DNA of 64,000 nt from Coptis chinensis. Taxonomy: Eukaryota > Streptophyta > Magnoliopsida > Ranunculales > Ranunculaceae. Both the position numbers and the translations under genes were made by a program. Positions within the stretch are counted from its first letter, which is position 1. Each line of letters opens with the position of its first letter. This document shows positions 46,010 to 57,303 of this stretch, in pieces. A model generated the notes under the pieces. It was not told the origin of the DNA, ran no database searches, and saw only the letters and a program-made list of their open reading frames with translations. The DNA is taken from the NCBI GenBank assembly GCA_015680905.1, contig CM027378.1, forward strand, positions 56,073,501-56,137,500, in the 5' to 3' direction.

Positions 46010-47795
46010 TCATTCTAGTTAGTGTCTGCTTATGTCCCAAGCAATTTCATTCTTGTTAACCCCATAATGGGTAGAACTCGTATAGAGTTGTGTTAGTTTT
46101 TATTTCCTATTTTAGTACGTTCTAACTTTATTTTGCAGATGTTCCTAAATTTCACACGTTTCAATGGTATTTTTCCTACCCTCTTTATTTACAATACTTT
46201 GAGGACAAAGCATGCTTCTTGTTTGGGGGGGGGGGGCATAGAAACGCGTGTAATTAAGGCATCTGTTAGGATATAGATATGTATAATATGTATTTGTTTT
46301 CTAGTTAAAATTTCAAAAATTCAAAAATATAAATAAATAAGTTATGCTGTTATGCTATACACTTAGGAATAGTGGTATTGTTTTTTTTCTCTATGCTCTT
46401 AACAATCTAGGAGTCTCACGTAGCTTTTGCATCAGAATAATTGTTAGAAACTTAGGTTAATATGTAGGTAATAATCTTTGCATCTATCTATAAATATATT
46501 ACATGAGTATCTATGATTGTTAGCAGTAAGTTTCTGAAATCTAGGCTAGAGTACTTATTCTACAAATCCTGTGAGAATATAGCCTAAAGCCTTATATGAG
46601 CGAAACATTTGATAAATGACACAAGAAAGAAGTAAAATCCGGATAGAGAAATCACACGTCCACTTGCTTGATCACTATGCCATATCCTAAGCGAGAATTT
46701 AGGCCCTCTTTGGATCGATATAGCCAGAAATTCAAACCTATGAATTATTTTCCGCTAGGGCCCCTCTGAGCCTTTCTTTAGCCTTCCAGAAACCACAATT
46801 CCTTTACCCTGTTACAAAACAAAACAAACTAAAAAAATTCAACCTACCCAATTTAAATAAGTCTGAGAATAGAATGAGGAAGAAAGAAGAAGAAAAAAAA
46901 AACCTGTGTAAACAAAAGTTAGTTAATTGCTTCAGAAAATAAAGAAAAGAAGTTTCCATCCAAAGAAAAGAAAAATAAAAATAGAAATAAAATAAAAACC
47001 CCAAAAATAGAATAAAAGAGAGTCAAAAGCCAAAGAAAAAAAAAATATGGCTAAGGATGGAAACAAAGTATAGAAGCAAAAGAAAAGAACAAGGTTTTCT
47101 CTAAGTTACATAATATGAAACTCTATTATCTCAGACTTGTCCTTTTTGAATATCCATTTCTTTCCTTCTTAAACCATCTCCTAATCCCTGCAACACCTAA
47201 TAAAGACCTCTAGCTCAATTAGGAATAGGTTAGTGTGATAGTAAGTGGCAGATGTGTTTGATCGACTCCGGTTTCCTTGTTGTCATTGAGATTGTAAGGT
47301 AAAGTGTGCCCACTGCACACTGGAGTAGCGGAACTTGAGTGGAAAAATCAGAGTGTTGTATCTTGACTATTATTGTGAGAACCTACTTAAGGACACTATC
47401 CCGAGTTTCAGAAACAAACCTGCTAGGCATTTCATAGTATTACTCATTGTATATATGTTTATTGTAGATGATTGATTATTATGCATATATTAGCTTAGGT
47501 TTCGACTTGATTACTCTATATGCATTGCTAGTGAGAGGAATAGTTAATTTAGAGCATGAATAAGGAAACAATAGTTTTATTTCTTAGTCGTTGTAGTATA
47601 GATGAAGTTTGTGAGTACCTTCACTGGAAAACTCTCACGAGACTATAACTTCGCCCACTAGGGAATTCCTAGTGGTTTAAGCGCCTTGTTATATGGTCAA
47701 TGCAATCGCGACTTTCAAAGCGAGAGTAGTTAGAACTCCATTTTTGGTCACTTATTCTAATTTCTCATCTTTGCTTGAGGACAAGCAAAATGTTG
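46010..47795 (+). other. Untranslated 3' region of Athila-3
   Basis: No coding frame. Related, in opposite orientation, to the 3' regions of Athila-1 and Athila-2 (GAGACTATAACTTCG, CACTAGGGAATTCCTAGTGG). A G-run lies at 46226-46235. Confidence 0.8.
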
Positions 47796-47808
47796 TTTGG
47801 GGGTGGTT
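47796..47808 (+). promoter_or_regulatory. Polypurine tract of Athila-3
   Basis: TTTGGGGGTGGTT immediately before the 3' LTR. Confidence 0.88.
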
Positions 47809-49314
47809 TGATAAGAGCCCAAAACTGTAGTTTTAACCCTGTAACAGTCATACTTTTAGACCAATTATGTGAGTAATAATTAAGAGTTAACACTGATTAC
47901 GTGTTTTTATGCATTTCAGGTTTTAAAGTCCATTATGTGTAGAAATGTGCCACTTTAGCGAGATAAAGGAGCAAAGCTCGGTTACTAAGGAGTTCCGTGA
48001 CTAAAGGCAAAGATTCAAGAAGACAAAGCCCGATCAAAAGCTGAAAAGTCGACGCGGGCAGAAATAGCACACAAGTCAGTAGAACTTCCAAAGGCCGTAT
48101 CTTTGGACTCAGACCTCGGAATGGGACCTACCTTATGTCAAAACGACCGACTCGGAAAGAGCTTTCCAATGGTCCAAGCCTTGACCCAATCAAAGGAGCA
48201 GAAGTGGAGGAAAAGTCTGTTGAAGCCAACTTCAGCTGAAGAGGCCTTTTGGATTTGAAGATTGGGTTTGGGCCCCGATTCTCGGCCCAAAACATGGCTC
48301 CAAGCCCATGCACGATTTTTGGATCTGAATGTATAAAAACCAAAGCTTCACTCTTGGTTAATGGTAGATAGGGTAGATAGTTAAGGTAGCTAGTTAGACC
48401 TAAAACAATATAGATAATTCTAGATCTAGTTTTCAGTAGAGTAATTAAGTTTTAGTTCCATTTTCAATTATTGTTTTAGATTAAGTCTTTGAATCATTGT
48501 TCTTGATTGATTAGATAAATAAAATAGTTATTTTGTCAATTTCGATTCTTGTTAGTTACATTTGTGTTAGGTCTGATTTCATTTATTACTTGTTATTCAA
48601 TTCTTAGTTATTAATTAGATTTTAATTATTGTTTAAATTAGATTAGTAAATTTCAATTCTTTATATTATGTTTAGTTTTAATTTAATCGGAAATGATTGC
48701 GTAATGATTCTCGGTTAAACCTCCATTAGAGGGGGTTGAGAAGCCTTGATGAAAGCTTGATTCCGATTATCGTAGAGTCGTCGTAAATTCCTTTCCACTC
48801 TAGAAACGATTAGTTCACCATGAGAATGGGTTTAATCGTTCACATGCTAGTTATGAATTGGTAGGAATGCCATGTGTAATTAGGGATTAGGAGTAACCAT
48901 ATTGTTCTGCGAAGCAGTTCAATTCGGATTACGACGATTCGTCGTTAGTAGGATTAAGTCGAGTTAAGGTGGAATCAATCCCCCTCTAACTCGATCCTTA
49001 TCATAGAATCAACGTAGCATTCCCATAGTTGTTCTGATAATCGACTAGTTGCATCTTGTGGGTAGTTGCATCGTAGTCTAGTTGCCACTTCGTAAATCTC
49101 TCATTAGACTTTAGAGTTAAGAGTACTTATACGAAGAGAACATTAACATGCGGAAGGACTAGGAGTGGAACGAATCACTCTACTCCACTATATCTCATAG
49201 GATTGAGAGTAGAAATCTTTGATAAACATAGGCACATAAGATAGTTTTAGTTTACTTACGTTTTGAGTTCATCATTCATTTTGTAGGTAAACTATTCAAT
49301 TTTATGATTTATCA
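47809..49314 (+). repeat. 3' LTR of Athila-3
   Basis: Pairs with 36763-38264; ends GATTTATCA and is followed by the GACAG duplication. Confidence 0.95.
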
Positions 49315-49319
49315 GACAG

Positions 49320-49972
49320 CTTTGTCTAGTTGGTGATGAGGACATTCTAAAAGAAGATCAGTAAAGCGACTCCATGCTTCCGTAAAGGATTCATGAGGAT
49401 TTTGACTAAAGAATTGAATTTTCTGAAGCATTTCAGTAGTTTTCTTCTGAGTATAAAATTGAAGCATGAAAACTTGAACAAGTTTATTCCATGTATCTAT
49501 GGATTGTGTTTGTTGTCCTGCTAGCCAAATTGACGCTTTTTCTGCTAAAGTGAATGGAAACAGCCGCAGCAAGAGTTGTTCCTTAGAGACAGCTGGATGG
49601 TGAAATGTTGTGGCCACTTGTTGAAGCCTACGAAGATGATTGTATGGTTTTTCATGATCCAAATCATGATACACAGGTTACAAACTAAAAACGTTTGGCA
49701 GAATTCAAAAATCACCGACAATGTCCTCAAGTTTGATGCAGGAAGAAGAAGGTCATTCTGTAATCTTTGTATAGAAGTCGAAAAGGGATTTCAAATTTGG
49801 TGGATTTTAAATCGACCATAATGAATGATGGGAATGGTGACAAGGAATCTTTTTGATTTGGATTAATAGATGAAGAATTTTGTGGAGGTGAAAACTTACG
49901 CAAATGTTTATCGTATTTTCTCCTACGATAAGTAAGTTCAAATTCTTTAGTAGAACCAGACCTTAATCTCAT
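49320..49972 (-). pseudogene. Athila-1 gag, N-terminal part
   Basis: Starts MRLRSGSTKEFELTYRRRKY at 49972. After a frame change near 49700 the retrotransposon gag domain follows: DHEKPYNHLRRLQQVATTF, EKASIWLAGQQTQSIDTW, NPHESFTEAWSRFTDLLLEC to 49320, where Athila-3 is inserted. The reading resumes at 36757. About 180 residues of the domain are present on this side. Confidence 0.92.
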
Positions 49973-51550
49973 ACAAGCATAAAATTAGATCTAATTGACA
50001 GAAAGAACTTATTATTTCCTGAATTTTATGATTATCTTCAAGCATTAGAGTTGAACAACGTAGGCCTAAGCTACTGCTAACGTAAGTGAAGCTAGGAATA
50101 CGTGTGCATAAACCAACAACCAGTCACAAAGAGATATTTAGGGAGGCTTTCCGTGCAAGCACGGTTCTAATTAAGTAATCTCAATCTTTCAAGTTTCCTA
50201 GACACCATTGGAATATGATTAAGATTTATGGAATTAAAATTTATGCAAGGTCCTAATTTATTTTAATTTTTTTTTTAATTAAGATTTATGCAAGGGAAAA
50301 AGTATAAGCATGCAAATACGACCTACTCATACAATACTAGATGTAGTAGCATGTGAAGATACTCTACTCATACGTATAGCAATACGAATAGGCAAGGTTG
50401 TATCATCTATAAATACTTCGATACGTATAGGCAAATACACATCAGTAATACATACATGTAGGCAAATAGGTATATATATATTTCGTATACGTATATCTAC
50501 ACTAACAGACAAATTGTAATCACTCATACGTATCTAGATACATTAGCATGCGAAGATATTATACGTATGTGGATAGATACTACAATGCAAAAATGTAAAC
50601 TAAACATGCAACGTATTATACCTAAACTAAAATACGACTCTTGTATTGCATAATAATTCGATTTCGTCAATACTCATTGAGATTGCGAGTGTCATATAGA
50701 GAGCAGCTTCACCCCGTAGGGTTTAAAAACAACTTACCCAACTCAGATTTTTAACCCTCGTTGGAATGTTCTCCTCTTTCTTGACAAAATCGACTTATTA
50801 AACAAGACCGTGTAGTTATACGTAGAGAAATACTAAACATGCAACAATAGACACTTATACGTATAGATAGATATAGCCATGCAAAACAGTACCATTTGTA
50901 TGTATATATACATTAATATGCAATTTATAACCACTTAATCTCATATATATATTTACAGACGTATTAACATGATTCATGCATATTTCTAGCCTAATACGTA
51001 AATAATAATCCATAATCTAGTACCTAATAACTACATACATGGTATTCGTGCCAAAACAGTATAAAATTTGGAACGTGTAGCTTCCCGCAAGTCCGCCGAA
51101 GAAATGAAACAGACGTTTCAACCCGTCGACATCCTTAATCCCAAAAGATATTTGAAGTATTTGTTACAGGTCCAGAGAGTTAGGCCTAGTAATGGAACAA
51201 GATTTCACAGTGGATGCTGGAGATTAAACAGGAGTACCAACAAAGACTTAACACCCGCGCACGAGAGTTCAACTAGCGGACGCGTGTCTAGTATCGCCCA
51301 CGTGCAGGATTCTTCCACAGTCAGCCCAAATTTTCACAACAATCTTATTTTAGTGTATAGATTATGTTCCAGGTCCTAACTTTTTGTTCCTGTAAGTGCA
51401 ACCAAAAGTCCAAACACGGATCAGTAGCGAAACACGGGAAATTTTTTTAAAAAAAAAACGATGAAAACGAAAAAACGATGGATAGGAATGAGAGTGGGGG
51501 TTTCCCCTTTGAGCAATTCCAGCTTGTAATGGAAGGTCTTTTGGTCCTTA
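49973..51550 (-). other. Untranslated leader of Athila-1
   Basis: About 1.6 kb between the primer site and the gag start. Rich in ATACGTAT-like palindromic motifs (for example 50350-50480 and 50540-50580), which make frames on both strands look open. No gene seen. The part at 51420-51550 (GAAACACGGGAAATTTTTT, GGGGGTTTCCCCTT) matches 34920-35040 of Athila-2. Confidence 0.7.
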
Positions 51551-51570
51551 GGATGGCAGCGGTGCCATTT
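51551..51570 (-). promoter_or_regulatory. Primer binding site of Athila-1
   Basis: The minus strand reads AAATGGCACCGCTGCCATCC directly after the 5' LTR. One base (A for G) differs from the TGGCGCC core. Confidence 0.8.
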
Positions 51571-53161
51571 TGATGTTCACCTTTTGCTAGTGTTAGAGAT
51601 TTGATTCTCTAATTTGACAAAGTGCGAATACAAAGATATTTCCTTACTCACAATATTCTTGTGTATAGCTTTGAGTAGGGATTTCAAACCATCCTAAGTC
51701 TAAGACAACTTACAACTTGTTTTTGCTCTTTTAGGAAACTAGTGAGTAAGTTTAAACTATGGATTAATTGATACTAACTACTTGGTTTTTTTTAATGCAA
51801 AAATTGAAAACTTTAAGTTACGTAAACATGCAACTAAAACAAAGATAAAAATTTACTTCTAGATAGGTGTGGAGAGTTAGTTCTCCTCATGTGAAGATAA
51901 CCTCTATTGTATGATTTTAGGTTCTTGCATCTTAACCTTCCTAGAACTCATAGACAAGTCCTAATAAAGATTAACTTGATCCCTAACACTATGACTCGTC
52001 TCTAAGATCATATTGTTAGCATGTAGAACCAAAGCAATGACTTATCTCTAAGATCATCACCTTGATTCCTAACTAGACTCTACACCAACTACCATTTTGG
52101 GATAGGATGTAGATCTAGTTGTTCTTCCTAAACAACTTACTAAAATCACATCACTAAGGTTATCCCTCACATGAGCATCATTAACCCCCCACAAAGGGAA
52201 GGTTTTAGCTCATGATCCTAGGGATATAAATGAAATAAGCAAATAGACATGTAAAATGAGAAAGAAGAAGAAGAAGAATAATAATAAAATAACTCACTTG
52301 CATTAAGAAGTTTAGATTACATTTAGAACAAGAACATAAAAAGTTCTACCATTAAAACTATTACAAGCTTTTTTCATAAAAAACTCAAAACTAAAACTAA
52401 AACTAAAAACTAACTTGCTTCTCCTACTAAGGAGCTAAAAAAAAATGCATGATAAAGAAAAAGAAGTCAAGGGTGTAAATGGAGTGCATCCCCCCTTGTT
52501 TTGTTTTTTTTCTTCCTTTCTAGAATTCTCCCCCTCATCCCACGTGAAAACACGCACACACATTTAATTCACTTTTATCCACCACATTAAAACAAAGTGA
52601 CACCTTGCTTTTTTTCACTATTAACACCTAATTTTATTAATTACATGCAAGGTGTCAACTTTGCACCAATAATTTGGCACTTTTGTCTTGACATGCTCCA
52701 TGATTGATGACTCATCTCTTCTTGTGGGCCCAAAAGGTGGGTCCATGTGCTATGTCTATTGGTGGGTCCGGACGTCGATTTCTGTAATTTCTGGCCTAAT
52801 GTTAAGCTAGTCATGCTAATCAGCTGGGCAACTTACTTGCCGAAATCGGAGTCCAGGTTGACGAGATATGAGCTCCGAAAGTTTACGCTTTCCTTTACAT
52901 AGTCCCGTTCTGACTCGATTCTATCATGTTTTAGTCCCCAACTTTGATCCGTCTTTGTTTAACATCACATGGTTGATTTGGAAGAATTTATATATACATC
53001 GTTCCCCCGTGCTTTAACGCAGGTTTAACCAATATTTTCATGTTTACTGCGAAGACCTACAAAAGTACGAAAATATACTTATTTCATGATTATTAAACAC
53101 ATAATTAACCAAATTTATATGTCTCAATGGGGTTTAATATTACAGTTTTGGGTGCTTATCA
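51571..53161 (-). repeat. 5' LTR of Athila-1
   Basis: Right LTR (5' in element sense), 1,591 bp like its partner at 23871. Confidence 0.95.
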
Positions 53162-53166
53162 GTAGT

Positions 53167-54483
53167 CGTCGAACTAGCGAATTGATCATAATGAGAATTC
53201 ATTGATTCACTTCGCCCAATCGTATGCATACCAGCAAAAAAAAATGTCATTGTGATAAGCCGGAACCCAAGACGTACGGTTTTTATATATTTCTGTCAAC
53301 CAAGTATTTTCAGTCAAGTCATATTTCAACAGTAGTGCATACCACCTTCTTTCAAAATCAGCAATCCTATATGACTTCCAAATAATATATGTAAGCTCTG
53401 AACACAATATATCGAGCTTATGGTAGACAAAGGACAACTTCTCTGAAATTTTTTGCATAATGTGCCAAAGACAAAATCGATGTCGAGTAGCAAGGAAAAC
53501 TCTTCTAATTGCTGTAGTCATCGCTAAATCTTGGTCAGTAAGCATTGAAGTTGGTGGACGACCACCCATAGCTGCAAGCCATATCTGAAACAACCACACA
53601 AATGTCTCTTCTGTCTCATCAAGTAGCAGGATACAACCAAACTGAATAGACTGCATGTGGTGGTTGACTCCAGTAAAAAGGGCAAAAGGCATACTGTAAA
53701 CATTAGTTCTATATGTTGTATCAAAAGATACGACATCCCCAAAGTACTCATATTGGACACGGGACCTTCTATCAACCCAAAAGAAATTTACTGCAACCCC
53801 TTTTGTATCTAATTGAATGGCATAGTAGAACTGAGGATTTTCAACACTCTTTTGCCTAAAATAGTGAAGTACGGCAGTAGCATCATTGTCTTTAGGCATT
53901 TTTCTCGTCAAACCATAATGGTGGTTCCAACAATGCTTTCTCCTAAACCCAATCACATCCCCATGGAAAACGCGTCGCCACTTTCCCTACTGGTATACCG
54001 TTGTCATGAAAAACCTCTCTCACAAACGCGGCCGCAGCTTCAGGCATATTTTTGTTACCTTTCATATACTGCCTCTTTGATGGAGAGACGAAACTGTGGC
54101 TATGGTTGTTTGCAGCGAAGCTCACATCATATATATTTTCAAGTTTTCTTTTTGTAACTCGCATTCTAGCTTGGCAACCTAACAGTCGAAGTATTTCTCG
54201 AAGCTACACCTTCACTTTCTTCTTTCTTGTTATGGACCCCCTCACGTGAGCAAACCAATAGACAACTAGAAGGCAATTCCACACCAGTTTGTTTTTTATC
54301 TATAGTCCGAACACGAATCTCAAATCCTTCTTGTTTACCAAACTCTCTATAGTAAGTCTTTGCTTCATCAACACTATTAAACTTCATACCTAAGTGCGGA
54401 GCAACTAATATCTCGACATCTTTACTTTGGGAATCAGTACAACGAGAAGAAGACCCGTCAACAGCTCCAACATTCCCTTCCAT
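53167..54483 (-). pseudogene. FAR1/MULE transposase, N-terminal part (FAR1 domain and DDE domain)
   Basis: ATG at 54483 (MEGNVGAVDGSSSRC). The FAR1 zinc-binding region follows: GMKFNSVDEAKTYYREFGKQ, GFEIRVRT, then after a frame change CQARMRVTKRKLENIYDV. The MULE transposase domain is open from 53956 to 53207 and has DVVSFDTTYRTN (first Asp), MLTDQDLAMTTAI (second Asp), HRFCLWHIMQKI and ERRWYALLLKYDL (candidate Glu). A shift in the A-run near 53238 precedes GMHT.GRSESMNS, and the Athila-1 insertion follows. The rest is at 22751-23870. Frameshifts show the gene is dead. Confidence 0.92.
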
Positions 54484-54829
54484 TTCTAGAAAATTCAAAA
54501 AGCAAGGAAAATATATCAAACGGAATAAATGCATAACCATAACGAAATAAATATCAAGCGACTCCCATATTAAATTTCCAATTTTAACTCTTAAAAAAAA
54601 TTAGACAGTAATTAAATGTGGGCGTGCGCCTATTAAACTAACCATGCACAAACACTAGAAAAAATGAAAAACGTGAAAGGTAGGTGGGTGGGTTTCTTCC
54701 TAACATTTGATACATTAAAACAAAATAGAAACAACTCACCAAAAAAGTAAAAAGCTTCAAACTTGAATTGTTTTCTTTAGGTGAGGAGAGCGGTCGAAGA
54801 TTTTATGTAGAGGGAGAGAGAGTTCATCA

Positions 54830-54985
54830 AGCTCTCAGTTGGGATTTGTTGGGAGAGATTGATTTTGTTGGGTGGAAGGAGAAGAGCTGAGATTTGTTGG
54901 GTGGAATGAGAAGAGCTGGGATTTGTTGGGAGAGATCGGTTTTGTTGGGTGGAAGGGGAAGAAGAGTTGGGTGGTTTGTTCGTGA
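54830..54985. repeat. Degenerate tandem repeat near the right MULE end
   Basis: Repeated TGGGATTTGTTGGGAGAGAT and TTTTGTTGGGTGGAAGG blocks, three to four times. It lies inside the transposase side of the MULE, about 160 bases from the terminus. Confidence 0.75.
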
Positions 54986-55139
54986 GTTTTTTTTAGAATA
55001 GAAAGTCAAATGACTAAGTTACCCTCCCTAATTCCTTTGTTAAATGAGATCAAGATCTGGACGTTGGATGGACTATAATCTAGTGTATGTGGTGGGCTGT
55101 CAAGATTAGCTGTCAATTGGAGCTGTCAAGGTAGCCAGC

Positions 55140-55142
<3 letters not shown>

Positions 55143-55178
<36 letters not shown>
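55143..55178. repeat. (TA)n microsatellite between two elements
   Basis: About 17 TA units lie directly between the MULE right end and the next small element. Confidence 0.95.
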
Positions 55179-55179
<1 letters not shown>

Positions 55180-55413
55180 GCCTTGGCTAGAGTGACATCC
55201 TTATAATGACATCCTTATTGTACATCCTATCAAAAAGTACATTTCAACAATGAATTAGTGGCTAATTTTTTGTAGATATATTCTACCCACCATGGATTAT
55301 ATCTCTACAAAAAATTAGCTCAATTCGATATTTCTAGCCTTGTCAAACTTAAAATTATTTCTAGACCGTTAGATAAAATTGCAAACTTAAAACACTATTT
55401 TTGACAAGGCGAT
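55179..55413. mobile_element. Small MITE-like element between (TA)n tracts
   Basis: Bounded by (TA)n on both sides. The ends share a short inverted CGCCTTG. The interior has the complementary pair GGCTAATTTTTTGTAGATAT and ATCTCTACAAAAAATTAGCT, plus AGACCGTTAGATAAAAT, which recalls the 7719 and 9000 elements (GACCGTTGGATAAT). Confidence 0.6.
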
Positions 55414-55432
55414 ATATATATATATATATATA

Positions 55433-55852
55433 TAATAAAAAGCAATGGTGTGGAGCCCACAGAGACTCCATCCAATTGTTGTCATTGTCTTTTCTAAGTT
55501 GTGACATGGCAGATCCAAGTGTTTGGAGAGTTTGTGTAATTTTGTTAAGTGTAATCAATACTATGGGATCTATTCAAAAATCAACCAAAAGTCAACAATT
55601 GCAGCTGGACTTATAAATTGTTGGGCTAACCCATAAACTGTTAGCGCCTCCAATTGACTTGGACTTATAGATAATGGGTAATTGGGATGGCCTTGCGGCT
55701 GTATTTATAAATTGAGTTGTTTCGCTGGTCTTGTGCCGAATATTTTCGCTTAAGATGCATTATGCGCTTTGCGACGAAGGCGCGATGAGTTGTCGGGGTA
55801 ATATCGCAGGCGCGTCGAGGTCTCGCGGGCCGTAGGCACGGGCATACCCTAG
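55433..55852 (+). mobile_element. Non-autonomous Helitron-like element
   Basis: The right end reads GGCACGGGCATACCCTAG|T, with CTAG at 55849-55852 and a short CCGT/ACGG stem before it, the form common at plant Helitron 3' ends. The left end is not defined and is placed after the (TA)n at 55414-55432. An open frame on the plus strand within it is short and not conserved. Confidence 0.5.
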
Positions 55853-55860
55853 TATATATA

Positions 55861-56160
55861 CGGTTAGGCTATAGTGACACTCTTATAGTGACACTCTAAT
55901 CTCACACCTCTCCTGGCCCATCAAATCTCATCCTGAGATCATCAGATCTAATTCATTTAAAAATCGCGAAATTTCAAAATTTCAGAAACCAAAAGTGGGG
56001 GTAAAAATGTCTTTTACGTCTCATCTTCTAAAAAATAAAAATAAAAATAAAAATAAAAATAAAAAAAAAAAAAAAACAGATCTACAATTTACAGATCTAC
56101 AATCTATCTAATAAGATAGGGATTTTTTAAGCACTAAAAGACAAAACTATAATAAAGGAC
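55861..56160. mobile_element. End of another (TA)n-associated element
   Basis: GGTTAGGCTATAGTGACACTCTTATAGTGACACTC follows (TA)n in the same way that CTTGGCTAGAGTGACATCC follows it at 55181, so the two ends are related. Its other end was not found. An (AAAAT)n/A-rich stretch lies at 56025-56075. Confidence 0.45.
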
Positions 56161-56213
56161 GGTCAGGATCATTTCTAGCAAAATCCCACGGCGTGGGTTC
56201 GAGCCCAAAAAAA
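56160..56213 (+). other. tRNA-like remnant with B-box
   Basis: GGTCAGGATCATTT resembles a D-arm/A-box and CGTGGGTTCGAGCCC a T-arm/B-box. The parts between do not form a proper anticodon arm, so this is a tRNA relic or a SINE head. Confidence 0.35.
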
Positions 56214-57150
56214 CATTAATTTCGGTTTTTTTTACCAAAACACATCTTCTCACCATTTCTCTCATTTTGGGGTTTTACTCACCGATCCTCCAATTACAGT
56301 GCGCCTTATTATTAACCACTGTTTTTTACTTATGTTTATATTTAGTTATTGTTGTTCTATGATTCACTTTAAATTACCAAATGTCATTTGGTTTTACTTG
56401 ATAGTTAGGATGGTGACAAGTGAATGATTTGATCTATTCTTGATAGAGTGTGTTTTGCAAGACTCTTTCATAAGGTCCTATATTCTAGCATTGAGGTATG
56501 TCTTTAATGGTTAAAAGGAAACATTGTTCGGAAGGTGAAGATGATGTTCTTCCTTTGGTCTTAATTGGTAAGACCTAGGGATGCGAAAGTAGTACATTTT
56601 AATCTTATCACGTGACTATGATTGTGTGCATCATATGTTTTAAAAGATATATAGGACTGGTTAGGGCACGACACTCTTTCGGATACATGCAACTTCCTTT
56701 GTTACTTTTTGGAGTTCATCACTTTTCAATAAGCATGCAGGAGAAAATCACAAAGCAAAATCCTATTGTGAAGTTTTAGCCAAACAATATGTGCCGAAGT
56801 TTTAGCCAAACAATATGTGCTTCACAGAAATTATTTGTTATTGTTAATATTAAGAGGATATTGTCAGATAAATAATTCCCTCTAGCCCTCTAGGATGCAT
56901 TATTTAGTTGGGTCTATCTAAATAGGATACAAATGATTGATATGAGTTTATGGTTATAGATATCTGAACTTTTCCAACTAAAAGAATTTTTAGGAGCAAT
57001 TCTATCTTGAACACCTGAATATAGGGTTATAGCATAAATTATAAACTGATGTGTGCAACCTCCTGGCCACCCTTCCTATTAATGTGCTCTGTTGAAAGTG
57101 TACTCTTATGATATTTGGTATTCACTATTTTAATTTGTTCACTTTCTTAG
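56214..57150. other. Non-coding region before the EF-hand exon
   Basis: No ORF or repeat found. A pyrimidine-rich TTCACTTTCTTAG (57138-57150) ends in a good splice acceptor. A short direct repeat GTGAAGTTTTAGCCAAACAATATGTGC-like lies at about 56770-56820. Confidence 0.5.
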
Positions 57151-57303
57151 GCCATATTCGAGAGATTTGACAAAGACCATGATGGAAAAATCGACACAAC
57201 GGAACTGCGGGATGCTCTTTTACATCCTAGGATATGCGATTACCACATTCATCCTCCAAGTTCGATATCGGCATGCGATGATGGAAGTGGCGAGGGAGGG
57301 TGA
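57151..57303 (+). pseudogene. Single exon of a calmodulin-like EF-hand protein
   Basis: After a splice acceptor, AIFERFDKDHDGKIDTTELR and DALLHP are encoded in frame. The 12-residue loop D-K-D-H-D-G-K-I-D-T-T-E has Ca-binding residues at positions 1, 3, 5, 9 and 12 and Gly at 6, all in order. The FERFDKD..G.ID..ELRDALL pattern matches the second EF-hand of plant CML48/49/50-type proteins. Similarity stops after DALLHP; the frame runs to TGA at 57301. No other exon of such a gene is seen, so this is a captured or stranded exon. Confidence 0.75.

Larger units (their letters stand above)
36763..49314 (+). mobile_element. Athila-3, nested in the gag of Athila-1, opposite strand
   Basis: LTRs 36763-38264 (1,502 bp) and 47809-49314 (1,506 bp) start TGATAAGAGCCC and end GATTTATCA. 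The target duplication GACAG is perfect (36758-36762 and 49315-49319). A primer site follows the 5' LTR and TTTGGGGGTGGTT precedes the 3' LTR. The 9.5-kb interior holds gag, protease, an env-position ORF and a second ORF in that order, all with frameshifts; RT, RNase H and integrase are missing between 41590 and 43000. The LTRs are very similar, so it is a young insertion. Confidence 0.96.
23871..53161 (-). mobile_element. Athila-1: Athila-type Ty3/gypsy element holding two further Athila elements
   Basis: LTRs of 1,591 bp each (23871-25461 and 51571-53161) start TGATGTTCAC and end GGTGCTTATCA in plus orientation. The target duplication GTAGT is perfect (23866-23870 and 53162-53166). The primer site and 5' LTR are on the right and the purine tract on the left, so the element reads on the minus strand. 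Removing the two insertions in gag (28749-36577 and 36763-49314) and their duplications leaves about 8.9 kb. Only gag and protease are present; RT, RNase H and integrase are absent. Confidence 0.95.
20519..55142 (-). mobile_element. Mutator-like element (FAR1 class), split by a 29.3-kb nested insertion
   Basis: Both ends carry an inverted GGCTACCTTGACAGCT motif, followed inward by a degenerate region that ends in ATCCAACGTCCAGATCTT on both sides, giving inverted ends of roughly 80-100 bp. Between them lie a FAR1/FHY3-type transposase gene on the minus strand and a palindrome array. Both ends abut (TA)n, so the 8-9 bp target duplication cannot be read. Without the Athila insertion (23871-53161 plus one duplication) the element would be about 5.3 kb. 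Confidence 0.8.

Noticed and set aside
50310..50527. Overlapping open frames on both strands
   Set aside because: Caused by ATACGTAT-type palindromic repeats in the Athila-1 leader; no protein likeness.
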